Below, piece by piece: positions 1 through 9,980 of a DNA stretch of 56,080 nt (position 1 is its first letter; each line of letters begins with the position of its first letter). Under the pieces are notes generated by a model, which did not search any database, was not told the origin of the DNA, and was given only the letters and a program-made list of their open reading frames with translations. Source of the stretch: Hymenobacter roseosalivarius DSM 11622 (GTDB lineage Bacteria; Bacteroidota; Bacteroidia; Cytophagales; Hymenobacteraceae); assembly GCF_900176135.1 (NCBI RefSeq), contig NZ_FWWW01000074.1, forward strand, positions 1 to 56,080, read 5' to 3'. Position numbers and translations under genes: made by a program.

Positions 1-10
1 GGGCTTTTTA
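1..10. terminator. truncated half of a GGGGGGCTTTTT-type terminator
   Basis: The window opens with GGGCTTTTTA, which matches the right half of the AAAAAGCCCCCC...GGGGGGCTTTTT hairpins that end many genes further on. The left half would lie outside the window, so this is only a guess. Confidence 0.3.
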
Positions 11-39
11 GGCGGCCGAAGTAGTGGTTTTGAAGCGGC

Positions 40-921
40 CTAAGAAGCAGGCTGAAAATGGCGTTGGTAGTCGTGGGCAAACTGCTCGATGGTGTGGGGC
101 GCATGGCCTGTAAGTTCCTGCACCGTGGGAGTGGTATCGGCCGCGTAGCCGGCCTTGCTGATGGCGTGCAGCTCCAGCAAAGCATCGGTCATCCAGGCTG
201 GTAGCTGGGCCATTGCCTGCCGGGCAGCGACTTCGGGTACATCCACGTATCCCACTGCTTGGCCTCTGGCCTGACCGATAGCCTGCGCCACTTCCTGCCC
301 GCTCAAAGCCGCTGGTCCGGTCAGGGTGTAGGCTTGGCCATTGTACTGGTTTATGTCGGCCGTCAGAATGGTGGCGGCTACCGCGGCAATATCGCGCACA
401 TCAATGTAAGCGACTTTGGCCTCCCCCAGGGGCAGGTAAAACTTGCTCTCGTGCCGGATGGACTCGCTGTATTGCTCCACAAAATTCTGCATAAAGCTGC
501 TCGGCCGTAAGATGCTGTAGGCCAGGCCGCTTTGCTCCAAGTGCTTTTCTATGTCGCGGTGCCAGCGCCCTAGCTGAATTCCCGGCTCGGCCTCGGCCCC
601 AGCCGCCGATAGCCGCACGAGTTGGCGCACGCCCGTCTGCCGGGCAATATCAATGAATTGCTTGCTGATAGCCACCTGATCGTCGGTGAAGGGCGTAATC
701 ATAAATACGCGCTCTACGCCGGTAAGCGCGACGTGCAGGGTTTCGGGCTTATGAAAATCCATTTCCACCAGCTGCACGCCGGAGGTAATGTGGCTGAACC
801 GGTCGCCTTTGATAATAGAATGCACGCCAGCGCGCACTGTCACGCCACGATTGGCCAGGGCCAGAACCAGCTCCGAGCCCACGGTGCCCGTTGCGCCAGT
901 AACCAGAATTGTATGAGACAT
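40..921 (-). CDS. NmrA-like / atypical SDR NAD(P)-binding reductase
   Basis: A 293-aa protein of the atypical short-chain dehydrogenase group (NmrA, HSCARG or QorB-like). It opens with MSHTILVTGATGTVGSELV, a beta-strand and the GATGTVG dinucleotide-binding loop of an N-terminal Rossmann fold; the rest has the usual layout of a C-terminal substrate lobe. The start at 921 is chosen because the Rossmann strand follows directly; the reading frame stays open 40 codons further upstream, but that part is unlike the family. Members either reduce quinones or small carbonyls with NADPH or act as redox sensors, and sequence alone does not say which. It is transcribed in the same direction as the lipoprotein gene 76 bases upstream, so co-transcription is possible. 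Family call is firm; substrate unknown. Confidence 0.85.
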   Translation of the reverse strand: MSHTILVTGATGTVGSELVLALANRGVTVRAGVHSIIKGDRFSHITSGVQLVEMDFHKPETLHVALTGVERVFMITPFTDDQVAISKQFIDIARQTGVRQLVRLSAAGAEAEPGIQLGRWHRDIEKHLEQSGLAYSILRPSSFMQNFVEQYSESIRHESKFYLPLGEAKVAYIDVRDIAAVAATILTADINQYNGQAYTLTGPAALSGQEVAQAIGQARGQAVGYVDVPEVAARQAMAQLPAWMTDALLELHAISKAGYAADTTPTVQELTGHAPHTIEQFAHDYQRHFQPAS

Positions 922-997
922 TTGATAGGTGTTGAGGGGATGAAGTTGAAAGTGCAGGTAGCGAGTTGAATGTACTGATTGCTGCCCTAAGCGTTTA

Positions 998-1867
998 TTA
1001 TTTCTCCTTATAAGTAGCCCGGAAGATTTTACCCTTCTCATTGCTCAGTAAAAAATCGTGGTCGTTAATAAACACGATGGCTTCGGCCTGGCCGGTTTGG
1101 GGCATTGGCAGGCAGCTTTTGGCGCCATCAAACAGCTTAGTGCCCGCCGTGCGCTCAATCAGGTAAGTAAAACCGTAGCCCAGCAAAGCCACCGTCCGTC
1201 CATCGGGGCTGATATCGGCGGCCGTAATCCAGGTATTGGTTTGCATGCTGTCCACGAGGCGGGCAGTGTAAGTACCAGGCTGCGCGGGCAGCACATAATA
1301 CTTAACCCATTTACCCTCCCCACGGTTTTTGGTAAATAGGTGCAGGCTGTCCTGATAAAAGAAAAATGCCTCACAGTCGAAGTTGCGGGCAATTTTCTTG
1401 GGCGGAAACTGGCGTTGGTCGGGGTACTCAAACTGAATGGTATCGACTTCCCGCAACTCAGGGCCGCTGAGGCGATAAATGGCCAAGTTGCGGCGCTTAT
1501 TCTGGTTGTTGCCAAAGTCACCGATGTAGATGCGCCCGTCCTCATCCCGCGCCAGGTCTTCCCAGTCGATATTGGTCAGCGGCGCCAGATTCAACGCTTG
1601 CAGCCGGTCGCCCTGCATGGTTACTTTGTAGAGCTTAGCAGTATTGCCGCCGTCGCCGTGGGTCCAGAGGTCACCTTCGTCATTGGCAATTTCCAGCCCG
1701 GAGCTTTCCACTACCTGGGCTTTCGGCATGCGGCCCACCTGTTTTACCTGATACGTCTGACTAACCCGCTCAAAGTCGCCGCGCCCTTTGTCATTGGCGC
1801 AGCCGCAGAGGACAGTCTGAAAAAAAACGAAGAGGGGGAAAAGCTTGTCGCGTAGCAGGAAGGTCAT
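998..1867 (-). CDS. uncharacterised lipoprotein, probably beta-propeller-like
   Basis: A 289-aa exported protein. The start at 1867 gives MTFLLRDKLFPLF, a hydrophobic stretch and a lipobox-like LCGC, so it is probably lipid-anchored at the Cys near residue 20. The body has repeated strand-rich segments with acidic turns such as DEDGRIYIGDFGNN and SPDGRTVALLGYG, the look of a beta-propeller resembling SdiA-regulated or SMP-30-like proteins. Phrases like GLEIANDEGDLWTHGDGGN and ITAADISPDG fit that fold. No catalytic set was recognised. It lies upstream of the NmrA-like gene on the same strand. The function is unknown; the propeller assignment is inference from pattern. Confidence 0.7.
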   Translation of the reverse strand: MTFLLRDKLFPLFVFFQTVLCGCANDKGRGDFERVSQTYQVKQVGRMPKAQVVESSGLEIANDEGDLWTHGDGGNTAKLYKVTMQGDRLQALNLAPLTNIDWEDLARDEDGRIYIGDFGNNQNKRRNLAIYRLSGPELREVDTIQFEYPDQRQFPPKKIARNFDCEAFFFYQDSLHLFTKNRGEGKWVKYYVLPAQPGTYTARLVDSMQTNTWITAADISPDGRTVALLGYGFTYLIERTAGTKLFDGAKSCLPMPQTGQAEAIVFINDHDFLLSNEKGKIFRATYKEK

Positions 1868-2083
1868 GAGATAGGGAGTTAGCAAAACGCTGCGCGCTTT
1901 GCGCCTGAACTGTTGGCGTCCGGCGTTGGCCACCCATACGAAAAGCCTACCCAAATGGGCGAAGTAAGGCGCGAAAGGGCACAGGATTGACGTAGGCTAC
2001 ACGCTCTGCTGGTTAGTATGAAACCCCATGGCGCGCCTCAGCAAAGCTTTTCTAATGACTGCGCTCCCGCACGAGCACTAAAG

Positions 2084-3079
2084 CTAAAACCGCAGGTAAG
2101 GCTGAAGTTTTTCAAACGTGGCGTCGTCGAGGATACGGATTTTGCGCAGGTCAGTGGCTTGCTGGTACGGGCCGTGCTGCTGCCGGTAGGCTACCAGCAC
2201 GCGCCCCAGGCGCAAGCCCACGTACGGATGGTCTTTCAACTCGGCCAGCGTGGCGTTGTTTACGTCAATGGGAGTAGGCGCAAAGCCCGCCGCGACGAAC
2301 GTGTACTTGCGCAGGCTATCCACGAGGTCGGGGGGCAAATTATAGATTTCGCCCAGCTGCTCTTCCCGCGAAAAGCCCCCCAGGCGCGCCCGATACGCCA
2401 CCACCCGGCCCGACAGCCCCCGCCCGATACCGCGAATCTGCATGAGCTGGGTGGTGTCGGCCGCGTTCAGGTCGAAGGGCGCCAGGTTGGTCGGCTTACG
2501 CGGAAACTTGCTGGCCGGGAAGGGCGCAGACCGCTCCGGGTAGCGGTTTTTGGAGGTGGCGTAAGCGGCGCGGACTGGCAGCTCATCGGGGAGCCGCATG
2601 TAAGGCGCGAGGCGAGCGTACACTGAATCGGCGAGGCCGTAAGTGCGACGTATTTGCGCTTTGGCTTTGAAGCCCCGAATAATGTCACGGTACTTCACCA
2701 TGCGCTGGGCCACGTAGCGGGGTACCCCCCGCGCCTCCCAGTCCGTTGCCGACAAGGCATTTGGGTCGAAAGGAGCTAGGGCTACCTGCGCTACGGCTGG
2801 CTGGGGGGCTTTTCGGCGCGGATAGCGACTGGCGTAGATGCGGGGCTGACGGGCAGCGGCCAGCTCAGCGGCTAGCGCATCGAGCTGCCGTTGGTCAGCT
2901 TTGGGGTCGTAGTGGGGGAGGGCCGGCCGAAGCAGCTGAGGCAGCACGAGCCAAAGCACGAGCAGGAGCAATAGCACTGCAAACCCGGATGTCTCGCGGC
3001 GCGAGAATCCAAAATACCGCCGTACCGCGTCGCGCAGGGCTATATACGGGGCTTTGCGGGGACGCTGATGCTTAAGCAC
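2084..3079 (-). CDS. membrane-anchored helix-hairpin-helix (ComEA-like) protein
   Basis: A 331-aa protein with one membrane helix at about residues 33-51 (rich in L and V) and then three helix-hairpin-helix modules. The clearest are FDLNAADTTQLMQIRGIG followed by GRVVAYRARLGGF, and IDVNNATLAELKDHPYVG followed by AYRQQHGPY; a more diverged copy (PFDPNALSATDW) precedes them. This is the ComEA/SLBB-like DNA-binding arrangement used in Bacteroidetes by proteins called helix-hairpin-helix domain protein. It probably binds DNA non-specifically on the outer side of the membrane, or serves as a scaffold; competence genes are not nearby. Two copies of the window-wide GGGGGGC word lie inside the gene (2375-2381 and 2803-2809) and a third at 2330-2336. 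Confidence 0.85.
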   Translation of the reverse strand: MLKHQRPRKAPYIALRDAVRRYFGFSRRETSGFAVLLLLLVLWLVLPQLLRPALPHYDPKADQRQLDALAAELAAARQPRIYASRYPRRKAPQPAVAQVALAPFDPNALSATDWEARGVPRYVAQRMVKYRDIIRGFKAKAQIRRTYGLADSVYARLAPYMRLPDELPVRAAYATSKNRYPERSAPFPASKFPRKPTNLAPFDLNAADTTQLMQIRGIGRGLSGRVVAYRARLGGFSREEQLGEIYNLPPDLVDSLRKYTFVAAGFAPTPIDVNNATLAELKDHPYVGLRLGRVLVAYRQQHGPYQQATDLRKIRILDDATFEKLQPYLRF

Positions 3080-3317
3080 GCAGAAAACAGAATATACCTA
3101 AAAATTGATACTAGCTACTCACGTAAATCAAGGTTCGCATTTGCATAAATCAAGCCTTAAAGCAATCTGACCCAATCAATATCTGCGAAGGCGAGTTACA
3201 ATAGCTGAATTACAGGCTTAGTAAGGAGTTCGGGCGCTGGCTAAAAAATTGGCGGAAACCGTTGTAGCCCGTATCATTACGTATCCGTTTTTCGTTCTGC
3301 CGCTCATACCTACACCT

Positions 3318-3926
3318 ATGTCTTCCGCCGTCGTTCGTACCACTGAGTATTTCGATCAACTCGCCGCCGCCATGCATTCGGCTCGCGAGGTAGTGACGCA
3401 GCGGTTACGGCAGTTGAGCGAAGACCAGCTGAATCAACGTCCTTCGCCCGATACCTGGAGCGTGGGCCAGTGCCTGGAGCATCTCACCATCGTTGGGGGG
3501 CATCATCTGCCTATTATGGTGCGGAAAATTAAAGCGGCTATGGAGCGGGGCTCCAAGCCAGCCGACATCGTAAAGTCAGGCTTTGTGGGCCGGTGGCTCG
3601 TGCAGTCTATGCGTATTCCGGTTAGCCAGAAGGCTCTCAAAACGCCTCAGCGCTACGCGCCCAGTGGTAGCCGCCTGCCGCGCACGGTAGTAGAAGTATT
3701 TGGCCGTCAGCTTGATGAGATGCTGCACCTGATTGACCAAGCCCGGACCATAAACGCCAACCGCGTGCGCATTCCCAATCCGCTGATTCCCCTGCTCCAG
3801 TTGCGGCTCACCGATGAGTTTGCCTTCCTGCTGGCGCACCTTGAGCGGCATATGGCGCAGATAGAGCGCGTGCTGCAAGCTACCAAGCGCCCCCAGGACG
3901 AAGCAGAGGCCAAACCAACAGAGTAG
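3318..3926 (+). CDS. DinB superfamily protein
   Basis: A 202-aa four-helix-bundle protein of the DinB/YfiT group. The start MSSAVVRTTEYFDQ at 3318 is preferred because the upstream 23 codons look like a spurious hydrophobic extension. Family signs are WSVGQCLEHLTIV (first metal His), and the C-terminal FLLAHLERHMAQIERV with two further histidines, the usual metal triad. Members are often thiol-dependent hydrolases or transferases (bacillithiol, mycothiol) and this branch is mostly uncharacterised. It stands alone on the plus strand between a minus-strand gene and the macroglobulin gene. Confidence 0.8.
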   Translation: MSSAVVRTTEYFDQLAAAMHSAREVVTQRLRQLSEDQLNQRPSPDTWSVGQCLEHLTIVGGHHLPIMVRKIKAAMERGSKPADIVKSGFVGRWLVQSMRIPVSQKALKTPQRYAPSGSRLPRTVVEVFGRQLDEMLHLIDQARTINANRVRIPNPLIPLLQLRLTDEFAFLLAHLERHMAQIERVLQATKRPQDEAEAKPTE

Positions 3927-4026
3927 CAGGTAGTGATGATGCTCGTGCTCCGGCAGGGGAAGTAACTCAGCGGCCGCGCGGGGCAGAAATGCCGTGAGTA
4001 CACGCGGATAATAATGGTGCACATGA

Positions 4027-4048
4027 AGAAACGCATATTTGCGTTTCT
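4027..4048. terminator. small palindrome downstream of the DinB gene
   Basis: AGAAACGCA and TGCGTTTCT form a perfect 9-bp stem with a TATT loop, about 100 bases after the DinB stop codon. No U-run follows, so termination is uncertain. Apart from this, the 288-base gap 3927-4214 holds nothing recognised. Confidence 0.35.
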
Positions 4049-4214
4049 GCCGCGTTTGGGCTGCGCAAACAGTGTTTATAAGATCTCAATCTTAGTGGAA
4101 GACCACTTATAGATACATAGTCAGCAAAAAACAGATGGCTGCTTATGGAATCAGGGCAGTTCGCGCATCTGGTTTCTACCAACTTATCCCGCAGCTTTCC
4201 CTTATCGTGCCCGT

Positions 4215-7200
4215 ATGCGCCTCCTCAGCTTATTGTCTCTGCTGTTACTTGTCGTATTTAGCCCCCCCTCCACCTCGGCGCCCGACCCTAAGAAGTGGCG
4301 GCAGATTGACGCTCTGCTAGCCAAAGACCAAACCGAGTCCGCCGCTAAGCTAATCAACGAAATCTATCAGCAGGTCCGGCAGCGGCAGGATACGCCGGAA
4401 TATCTGCGGGCGGTGCTGTATAAGCTGCGCGTACTGCAAGCCAAAGAGGAAGAAGCGGACGAAAAGGCAATTGCCCTGGTGGAGGCCGACCTGAAAACGG
4501 CCAAGTTTCCGGCGCGCCCTATTCTGCATAGTCTGCTGGCCCAGCTCTACGCCACGTATTACGACGAACACCACTACCAGCTCTACGACCGCACCACCCA
4601 AGCCCCTTCTGACTCTGCCGACGCGGATATCCGCACTTGGGATGCGGCCCGCCTAGGCAGCGCCGTGGTGCGCCACTACCGCGCTTCCGTGGCCGACGAG
4701 CCCCAGCGCCAGCAGCAACTAACTTCGAAGGAGCTAGGCTACACCGTGCGCCTGGGCGATGCGGAAGGCCAAACGCGCCGCCCCACGCTCTACGATTTGC
4801 TGGCGCATCGGGCCGTAGATGGCTTAGGAAACGATGAGTTTTATATCACTAAGCCGGCTCAGCAGTTCGAATTGCAGGACAAAGCCCTGTTCAGCCCCGC
4901 CGCCGAGTTTGTTCGCCTCAAGCTGACCGTGCCGACTGCCGATTCTTTGAACGGGCAATTTCATGCGCTCCAAGTATTACAGGCGCTCACCGCGTGTCGG
5001 CTGCAGGAGGCCAAAAATCCGGCTGCCTTAGCCGATGTTGAATTAAAGCGCCTGCGCTATGTACACGAGCACACGGAGCTAGTCAACAACGACGAGCTGT
5101 ACCGCGGTGCCCTGGCCCGTAGCGCGGAAACCTTCAAGGCCCTGCCGATATCAACGGAGTTTCTGGTTGCGCAGGCGGAGAGCCTCCAGGAAAGTCAGCC
5201 GGCTCAGGCTCGAAACCGAGCTTTGGAAGCCGAAAAACGCTTCCCCAAGTCGCGTGGGGGGCAAAATGCGCTGGCTTTGCGTCGGCGTATTGAGGCCGTG
5301 GAAGTTGCCTTCACCACGGAAGAGGTGCTGCTGCCCAAGCAGCCGTGGCTGCTGAAGCTGGAGGTGCGCAATGTCGCTACGCTCTACGCGAAGGCGTATC
5401 GGGTGAGCAACGCCTTGGCCATCCGCCAGCAGGAGCGACCCGAACTATATCAAAACCAATCGTTTCAGAAAATATATGCCCGTGCGCTGGCCGCTGCTCC
5501 TGCCGCCGCCTGGACGCTGAGCGTGCCTGGCCCGGCCGATTATAAGAACCACTCGGTACAATATTCAGGGCCGGCGCTGCCGCTGGGTCAGTACCTTATC
5601 GTGGTGAGTACGGCGGCTGAAAACCCTACGCAGAAGCGGGCCGGAGTTACGACCGTATTCACGGAGCTGAGCGTGAGTGAGCTAAGCCAGGTTCGGCGGA
5701 GCGCCGGCACTCAGGAAGGACCGGAGCTGCTGGTAATGCACCGCCAAAGCGGTCAGGCGCTGGCTGGGGTGCAGGTGCTGCCCTTTTTTCGTTATTACGA
5801 CCAACCCAGCCGGGAATATAAGGGCCGTCGGGGGGCGGTGCTCACGACCACTGCCGAAGGCCTGACGCAGGTACCAATGGGAATGACGACGGGGCAGAAT
5901 ACCCAACTCGGCGCCATGCTGCTCACCAAAGGGGCCGACTCGCTGCTGGTACAGGAAAACAACTATTACTTCCCGCGCCGCAGCCGCAACTCGCAGCCCG
6001 AGCAGCCGCAGCGCCGCACGTTTCTGTACACTGACCGCGCCATTTACCGGCCCGGCCAGACGCTTTATTTCAAAGGCATTCTGACCGAAAGCACCGCTGG
6101 TAAATCCCGCCTGCTAACCCAACTGCCCATATCGGTGCGGCTGGAAGATGTGAATGGGCAAACTGTGCAGACCCTGCCTTTCACGACCTCCAGGTTTGGC
6201 TCTTTTCACGGTTCTATCGTGCTGCCTACGGGCCTCTTGAATGGCGAAATGAGCCTGCAAACCGAATACGGCAACGTTAGCTTTGCGGTAGAAGACTACA
6301 AGCGGCCCACTTTCCAGGTCACGTTTGAGCCGGTGCAGGGCACGCCCGTGCTGGGGCAGGAGGTAACGATGCGCGGCAAAGCCACTGCCTACGCCGGCCA
6401 ACCAGTTGATGGGGCCGTGGTAAGCTACCGCGTTACGCGCCGCACGCTGTGGCCCATGTTTAGCCGGGAGTTTGGCGGTGGCCGGCACGAAATGGAAATC
6501 CTGAGCGGTACGGCTCAAACCGATTCGGCGGGGGGCTTTTTGCTGAAGTTCACCGCGAAAGGGGAGGAAGCCAGCCAGCAGAAGCGTGGCCCCTGGCAGC
6601 CCGGCTACGTTTTTGAGGTAACCGCCGACGTCACCGACGCGGCCGGCGAAACTCGTACCGGCACGCAACGGGTGAGCATCGGCAAGGAAGCGCTGACATT
6701 GCGCCTGGAGCTGCCCGAACTGCTGAACCGCGAAAAAATGCCCCCCATCCGCCTGTTCAGCACCAACGCTACGGGCGAGGCACTGCCCGTCCGCGGTACG
6801 CTCCAGCTTTACCGACTCACGCCACCCGCCCGCGCTTTGCGCCCCAGAGCCTGGGAGCGGCCCGAACGCGAAGCCCTTAGCTCGGAAGAATTCAAGCGCC
6901 TGTTTCCGCTGGATGCCTACGCCCAGGAAGACAACGACAGCACCTGGACCCGTACGCTGGTGCTAACCCAGCCGTTTGATACCGAAAAATCGGTGCTACT
7001 GCCTGCACTGGCCGCCCCGCTGGCCCAGCAGGCGCCCGGCCGCTACCTACTGGAAGCCACGGTCGCGGCCAACACAACCGGTCAGCCAGCTAAGACGGAG
7101 CAGCGGTTTACGCTGTATGCACCCTCGGCCAAAACACTGCCTATTCCTACGTCTGATTGGTTTATCTCGCTTCAGGATAGCGTAGCGCCCGGCCAGCCCG

Positions 7201-9980
7201 CTCGCTTTCTGGTAGGTAGCTCAGAAGCGGGGGCGCGCATTTTGCTGGAAGCGGAGGCAAAAGGCGAGACGTTGCGCCACCAATGGCTCACGCTGGCGGC
7301 TGGCGAACAGCGCTTGGTAGAAATCCCGGTGCCGACTAGCCTCGGCGAAACGCAGCTATACGTGCACACTACCCAAGTGCGCGACAACCGCCTGTACACC
7401 CATACAGCTACGATGCAGGTAGCTACGCTGCCCACGCCGCTGGTGCTCAGCATCGCCACTTTCCGCGACAAGCTGCAACCCGGCCAGCGGGAAACCTGGC
7501 GCATTACCGTTCAGCAAGCGAACGGTAAGCCGGCCGACGCGGAACTGCTCGCCACGCTGTATGACCAGTCGTTGGATGCATTCCGCTCGCATTCGTTTCG
7601 GGAGCTGGAGTTTCCGAAGCCCTATTATCCGGCTATGCTGGCGTGGCAAGGCCGGTTTGATATGCAGGAGTCAGAAGGTCTGATGAATCAGACCATGTAC
7701 GGGCCGAACGTGCGAAGTATTATTTATCCGCATATCAACTTGTGGGGCTTTGGGGAGGGTATTCTTATGTTGTATGAGCACAGCAGTGGCCTCGCGGAAG
7801 TAGTCGTGGCTGACGCTCTCGAAATTCCTGATCAAGAGGAATTAAAGGATAAATCAGTTAGCTCTCGGCAAAGAGAAAATATGGCTGTATCAAGTGCTTC
7901 CAAACTAACCACTGTAAGATTCACAGCTCCAGTTGTGAAGAAGGATGAAGAAGTAATAGGAAACCAAGCCAAGTCTGATCAGAATAAGCAACCCAATCTA
8001 GTTGCCATCCAGGCCCGCAAAGACTTCCGCGAAACCACCTTCTGGATGCCCGAGCTACGCACCAATGCTCAAGGCGAAACCGTGCTGGAATTCCAGATGC
8101 CCGAAGCCGTGACGCGCTGGCAACTGCTGGCCCTGGCTCACGACCAGCAGCTCCACTCTGGCCTGTTGCGCCGGGAGCTGGTCACGCAGAAGCAGCTCCA
8201 GGTAACGCCTAATGCCCCACGCTTCTTCCGCGAAGGCGACCAGCTGCGCCTCACCGCCAAGCTCAGCAACCTCACCGACCAGCCCATGCAGGGCACGGCC
8301 CAGCTGTTTCTGCTCGATGCCCGCACCCAGCAGCCTCTAGAAGGCGCTGTTCTCAAAAGCGCGGCGAATATTACGTTTGACTTAAAGGCCAACCAAAGCA
8401 ACGCCCTCGCTTGGGACCTCGCCATTCCGGAAACCGCCGAAGGCCGGGCGCCCCTAGAGGCCATTACCTACCGCGTAGTGGCCCAAACCAGTGCCCCAAA
8501 ACAAGCTAAGCGCAAAGCCAAAAAAGCCCCCCAAGCCATTTACTCCGATGGGGAGGAAAACACGCTGCCCGTGCTGCCGAACCGCCTGCTCGTCACGGAA
8601 AGCCTGCCGCTGCCGATAGTGGGGCCGGCCACGCGGGAGTTTGAGCTAAAAAAGCTGACCACCACCACCTCGCCCACGCGCCGTAACTACTCGCTTACGC
8701 TGGAAATGACGCAGAATCCGGCCTGGTACGCGGTGCAGGCCCTGCCTTATTTGATGGAGTACCCGTACGAGTGCTCGGAGCAAATCTTTAGTCGGCTGTA
8801 TGCCAATCTGTTGGCGGCCAAAATCCTGCAAAGCAATCCACGCTTCAAAATGACCCTGGAAGAGTGGAAGCGCGCCGCCCAATCCGGTGATAAGGTGGCG
8901 CTGGCCAGCAAGCTGGAGCAAAACCAGGAGCTGAAGAATCTGCTGCTGCAGGAAACGCCCTGGGTGCGCGATGCCCAGTCGGAAACGGAGCGGATGCGCC
9001 GCCTCACGGAGCTGTTCGACGAGCCCCGCCTGCAAGCGGAAACTGCCCGCGCCCTCACCAAACTGGCCCAGATGCAGCAGCCTAACGGCGCCTTCCCCTG
9101 GTTTGAGAAGATGCCCGAAGACCGCTACATCACCCAGTTCATCGTGGCCGGATTTGGCAAGCTGACCAAGCTGGGGGCTTTCGATGCCAGCCAAAACGCG
9201 GCTGGGGGACAAATTTTGCGCAACGCGCTGCGCTACCTTGATGAGCAAATGCAGCGCGACTACGACAACCTGCGTAAGCAGCCCAAGGTCGACTTAAAGC
9301 AAAACTACCTCGCTGACCTACATATTCAGGCGCTATACGCCCGCAGCTTCTGGCCCAATGAAACCGTTGCCAAAGCCGCACAGCCAGCCTACGACTATTA
9401 TCGGCAGCAAGCCGGTACCTACTGGCCCGCCCAAACCCGCTACCTGCAAGCCCTTACGGCGCTGGCGTTGCACCGCGGCAAAACGGCCCCCACCGCCGTG
9501 CGCGACATCCTGCAAGCCCTCACCGAGAACGCCCTACATTCCCCGGAATTGGGTATGTATTGGAAGGAAGTGCGCGGCGGCTACTATTGGCGCGAGGCTC
9601 CCACCGAAACCCAGGCTACCTTAATCGAGGCCTTCGACGAAGTGCAAAACGACCAGAAGTCGGTGGATGAAATGAAGCTCTGGCTGCTCAAGCAAAAGCA
9701 AACTCAGAACTGGGAAAGCACCCGCGCCACCGCTGACGCCTGCTACGCCCTGCTCCTGCGCGGCTCCGACTGGCTACAGCCCACCCAGCCCATTCAGATA
9801 GCGGTAGGCGGAGCGCCCATCCAGCCCACCGCCCAGCAAACCGGCACTGGCTACTTCAAAACTACTTTCCCCGGCGTCAGCATCAAGCCGGCCCAGGGGA
9901 AAGTAACCGTGAAAAAGACCGATGTGGGCGTGGCCTGGGGGCACTTTACTGGCAGTACTTCGAACAGCTGGACAAAATAA
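4215..9980 (+). CDS. alpha-2-macroglobulin family protein, frameshifted near its 3' end
   Basis: A 1921-aa reading frame starting with the signal peptide MRLLSLLSLLLLVVFS. Domains in order: N-terminal helical region with repeats (to about 360), MG1/MG2 with the family hallmark YTDRAIYRPGQTLYFKG near residue 600, further MG domains, a hydrophilic AT-rich linker at about 1205-1265, the A2M/MG7 domain (TFWMPELRTNAQG...) near 1275, and a thioester domain with CSEQ at 1520-1523, matching the CxEQ thioester motif. Such proteins trap proteases at the cell surface or in the periplasm. The frame ends in GVAWGHFTG..., but the family sequence GVAWGALYWQYFEQLDK continues in the -1 frame; the change is at the G-tract 9937-9941. 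The full product would be 2068 aa ending at 10420. Family certain; whether the frameshift is real is open. Confidence 0.9.
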   Translation: MRLLSLLSLLLLVVFSPPSTSAPDPKKWRQIDALLAKDQTESAAKLINEIYQQVRQRQDTPEYLRAVLYKLRVLQAKEEEADEKAIALVEADLKTAKFPARPILHSLLAQLYATYYDEHHYQLYDRTTQAPSDSADADIRTWDAARLGSAVVRHYRASVADEPQRQQQLTSKELGYTVRLGDAEGQTRRPTLYDLLAHRAVDGLGNDEFYITKPAQQFELQDKALFSPAAEFVRLKLTVPTADSLNGQFHALQVLQALTACRLQEAKNPAALADVELKRLRYVHEHTELVNNDELYRGALARSAETFKALPISTEFLVAQAESLQESQPAQARNRALEAEKRFPKSRGGQNALALRRRIEAVEVAFTTEEVLLPKQPWLLKLEVRNVATLYAKAYRVSNALAIRQQERPELYQNQSFQKIYARALAAAPAAAWTLSVPGPADYKNHSVQYSGPALPLGQYLIVVSTAAENPTQKRAGVTTVFTELSVSELSQVRRSAGTQEGPELLVMHRQSGQALAGVQVLPFFRYYDQPSREYKGRRGAVLTTTAEGLTQVPMGMTTGQNTQLGAMLLTKGADSLLVQENNYYFPRRSRNSQPEQPQRRTFLYTDRAIYRPGQTLYFKGILTESTAGKSRLLTQLPISVRLEDVNGQTVQTLPFTTSRFGSFHGSIVLPTGLLNGEMSLQTEYGNVSFAVEDYKRPTFQVTFEPVQGTPVLGQEVTMRGKATAYAGQPVDGAVVSYRVTRRTLWPMFSREFGGGRHEMEILSGTAQTDSAGGFLLKFTAKGEEASQQKRGPWQPGYVFEVTADVTDAAGETRTGTQRVSIGKEALTLRLELPELLNREKMPPIRLFSTNATGEALPVRGTLQLYRLTPPARALRPRAWERPEREALSSEEFKRLFPLDAYAQEDNDSTWTRTLVLTQPFDTEKSVLLPALAAPLAQQAPGRYLLEATVAANTTGQPAKTEQRFTLYAPSAKTLPIPTSDWFISLQDSVAPGQPARFLVGSSEAGARILLEAEAKGETLRHQWLTLAAGEQRLVEIPVPTSLGETQLYVHTTQVRDNRLYTHTATMQVATLPTPLVLSIATFRDKLQPGQRETWRITVQQANGKPADAELLATLYDQSLDAFRSHSFRELEFPKPYYPAMLAWQGRFDMQESEGLMNQTMYGPNVRSIIYPHINLWGFGEGILMLYEHSSGLAEVVVADALEIPDQEELKDKSVSSRQRENMAVSSASKLTTVRFTAPVVKKDEEVIGNQAKSDQNKQPNLVAIQARKDFRETTFWMPELRTNAQGETVLEFQMPEAVTRWQLLALAHDQQLHSGLLRRELVTQKQLQVTPNAPRFFREGDQLRLTAKLSNLTDQPMQGTAQLFLLDARTQQPLEGAVLKSAANITFDLKANQSNALAWDLAIPETAEGRAPLEAITYRVVAQTSAPKQAKRKAKKAPQAIYSDGEENTLPVLPNRLLVTESLPLPIVGPATREFELKKLTTTTSPTRRNYSLTLEMTQNPAWYAVQALPYLMEYPYECSEQIFSRLYANLLAAKILQSNPRFKMTLEEWKRAAQSGDKVALASKLEQNQELKNLLLQETPWVRDAQSETERMRRLTELFDEPRLQAETARALTKLAQMQQPNGAFPWFEKMPEDRYITQFIVAGFGKLTKLGAFDASQNAAGGQILRNALRYLDEQMQRDYDNLRKQPKVDLKQNYLADLHIQALYARSFWPNETVAKAAQPAYDYYRQQAGTYWPAQTRYLQALTALALHRGKTAPTAVRDILQALTENALHSPELGMYWKEVRGGYYWREAPTETQATLIEAFDEVQNDQKSVDEMKLWLLKQKQTQNWESTRATADACYALLLRGSDWLQPTQPIQIAVGGAPIQPTAQQTGTGYFKTTFPGVSIKPAQGKVTVKKTDVGVAWGHFTGSTSNSWTK

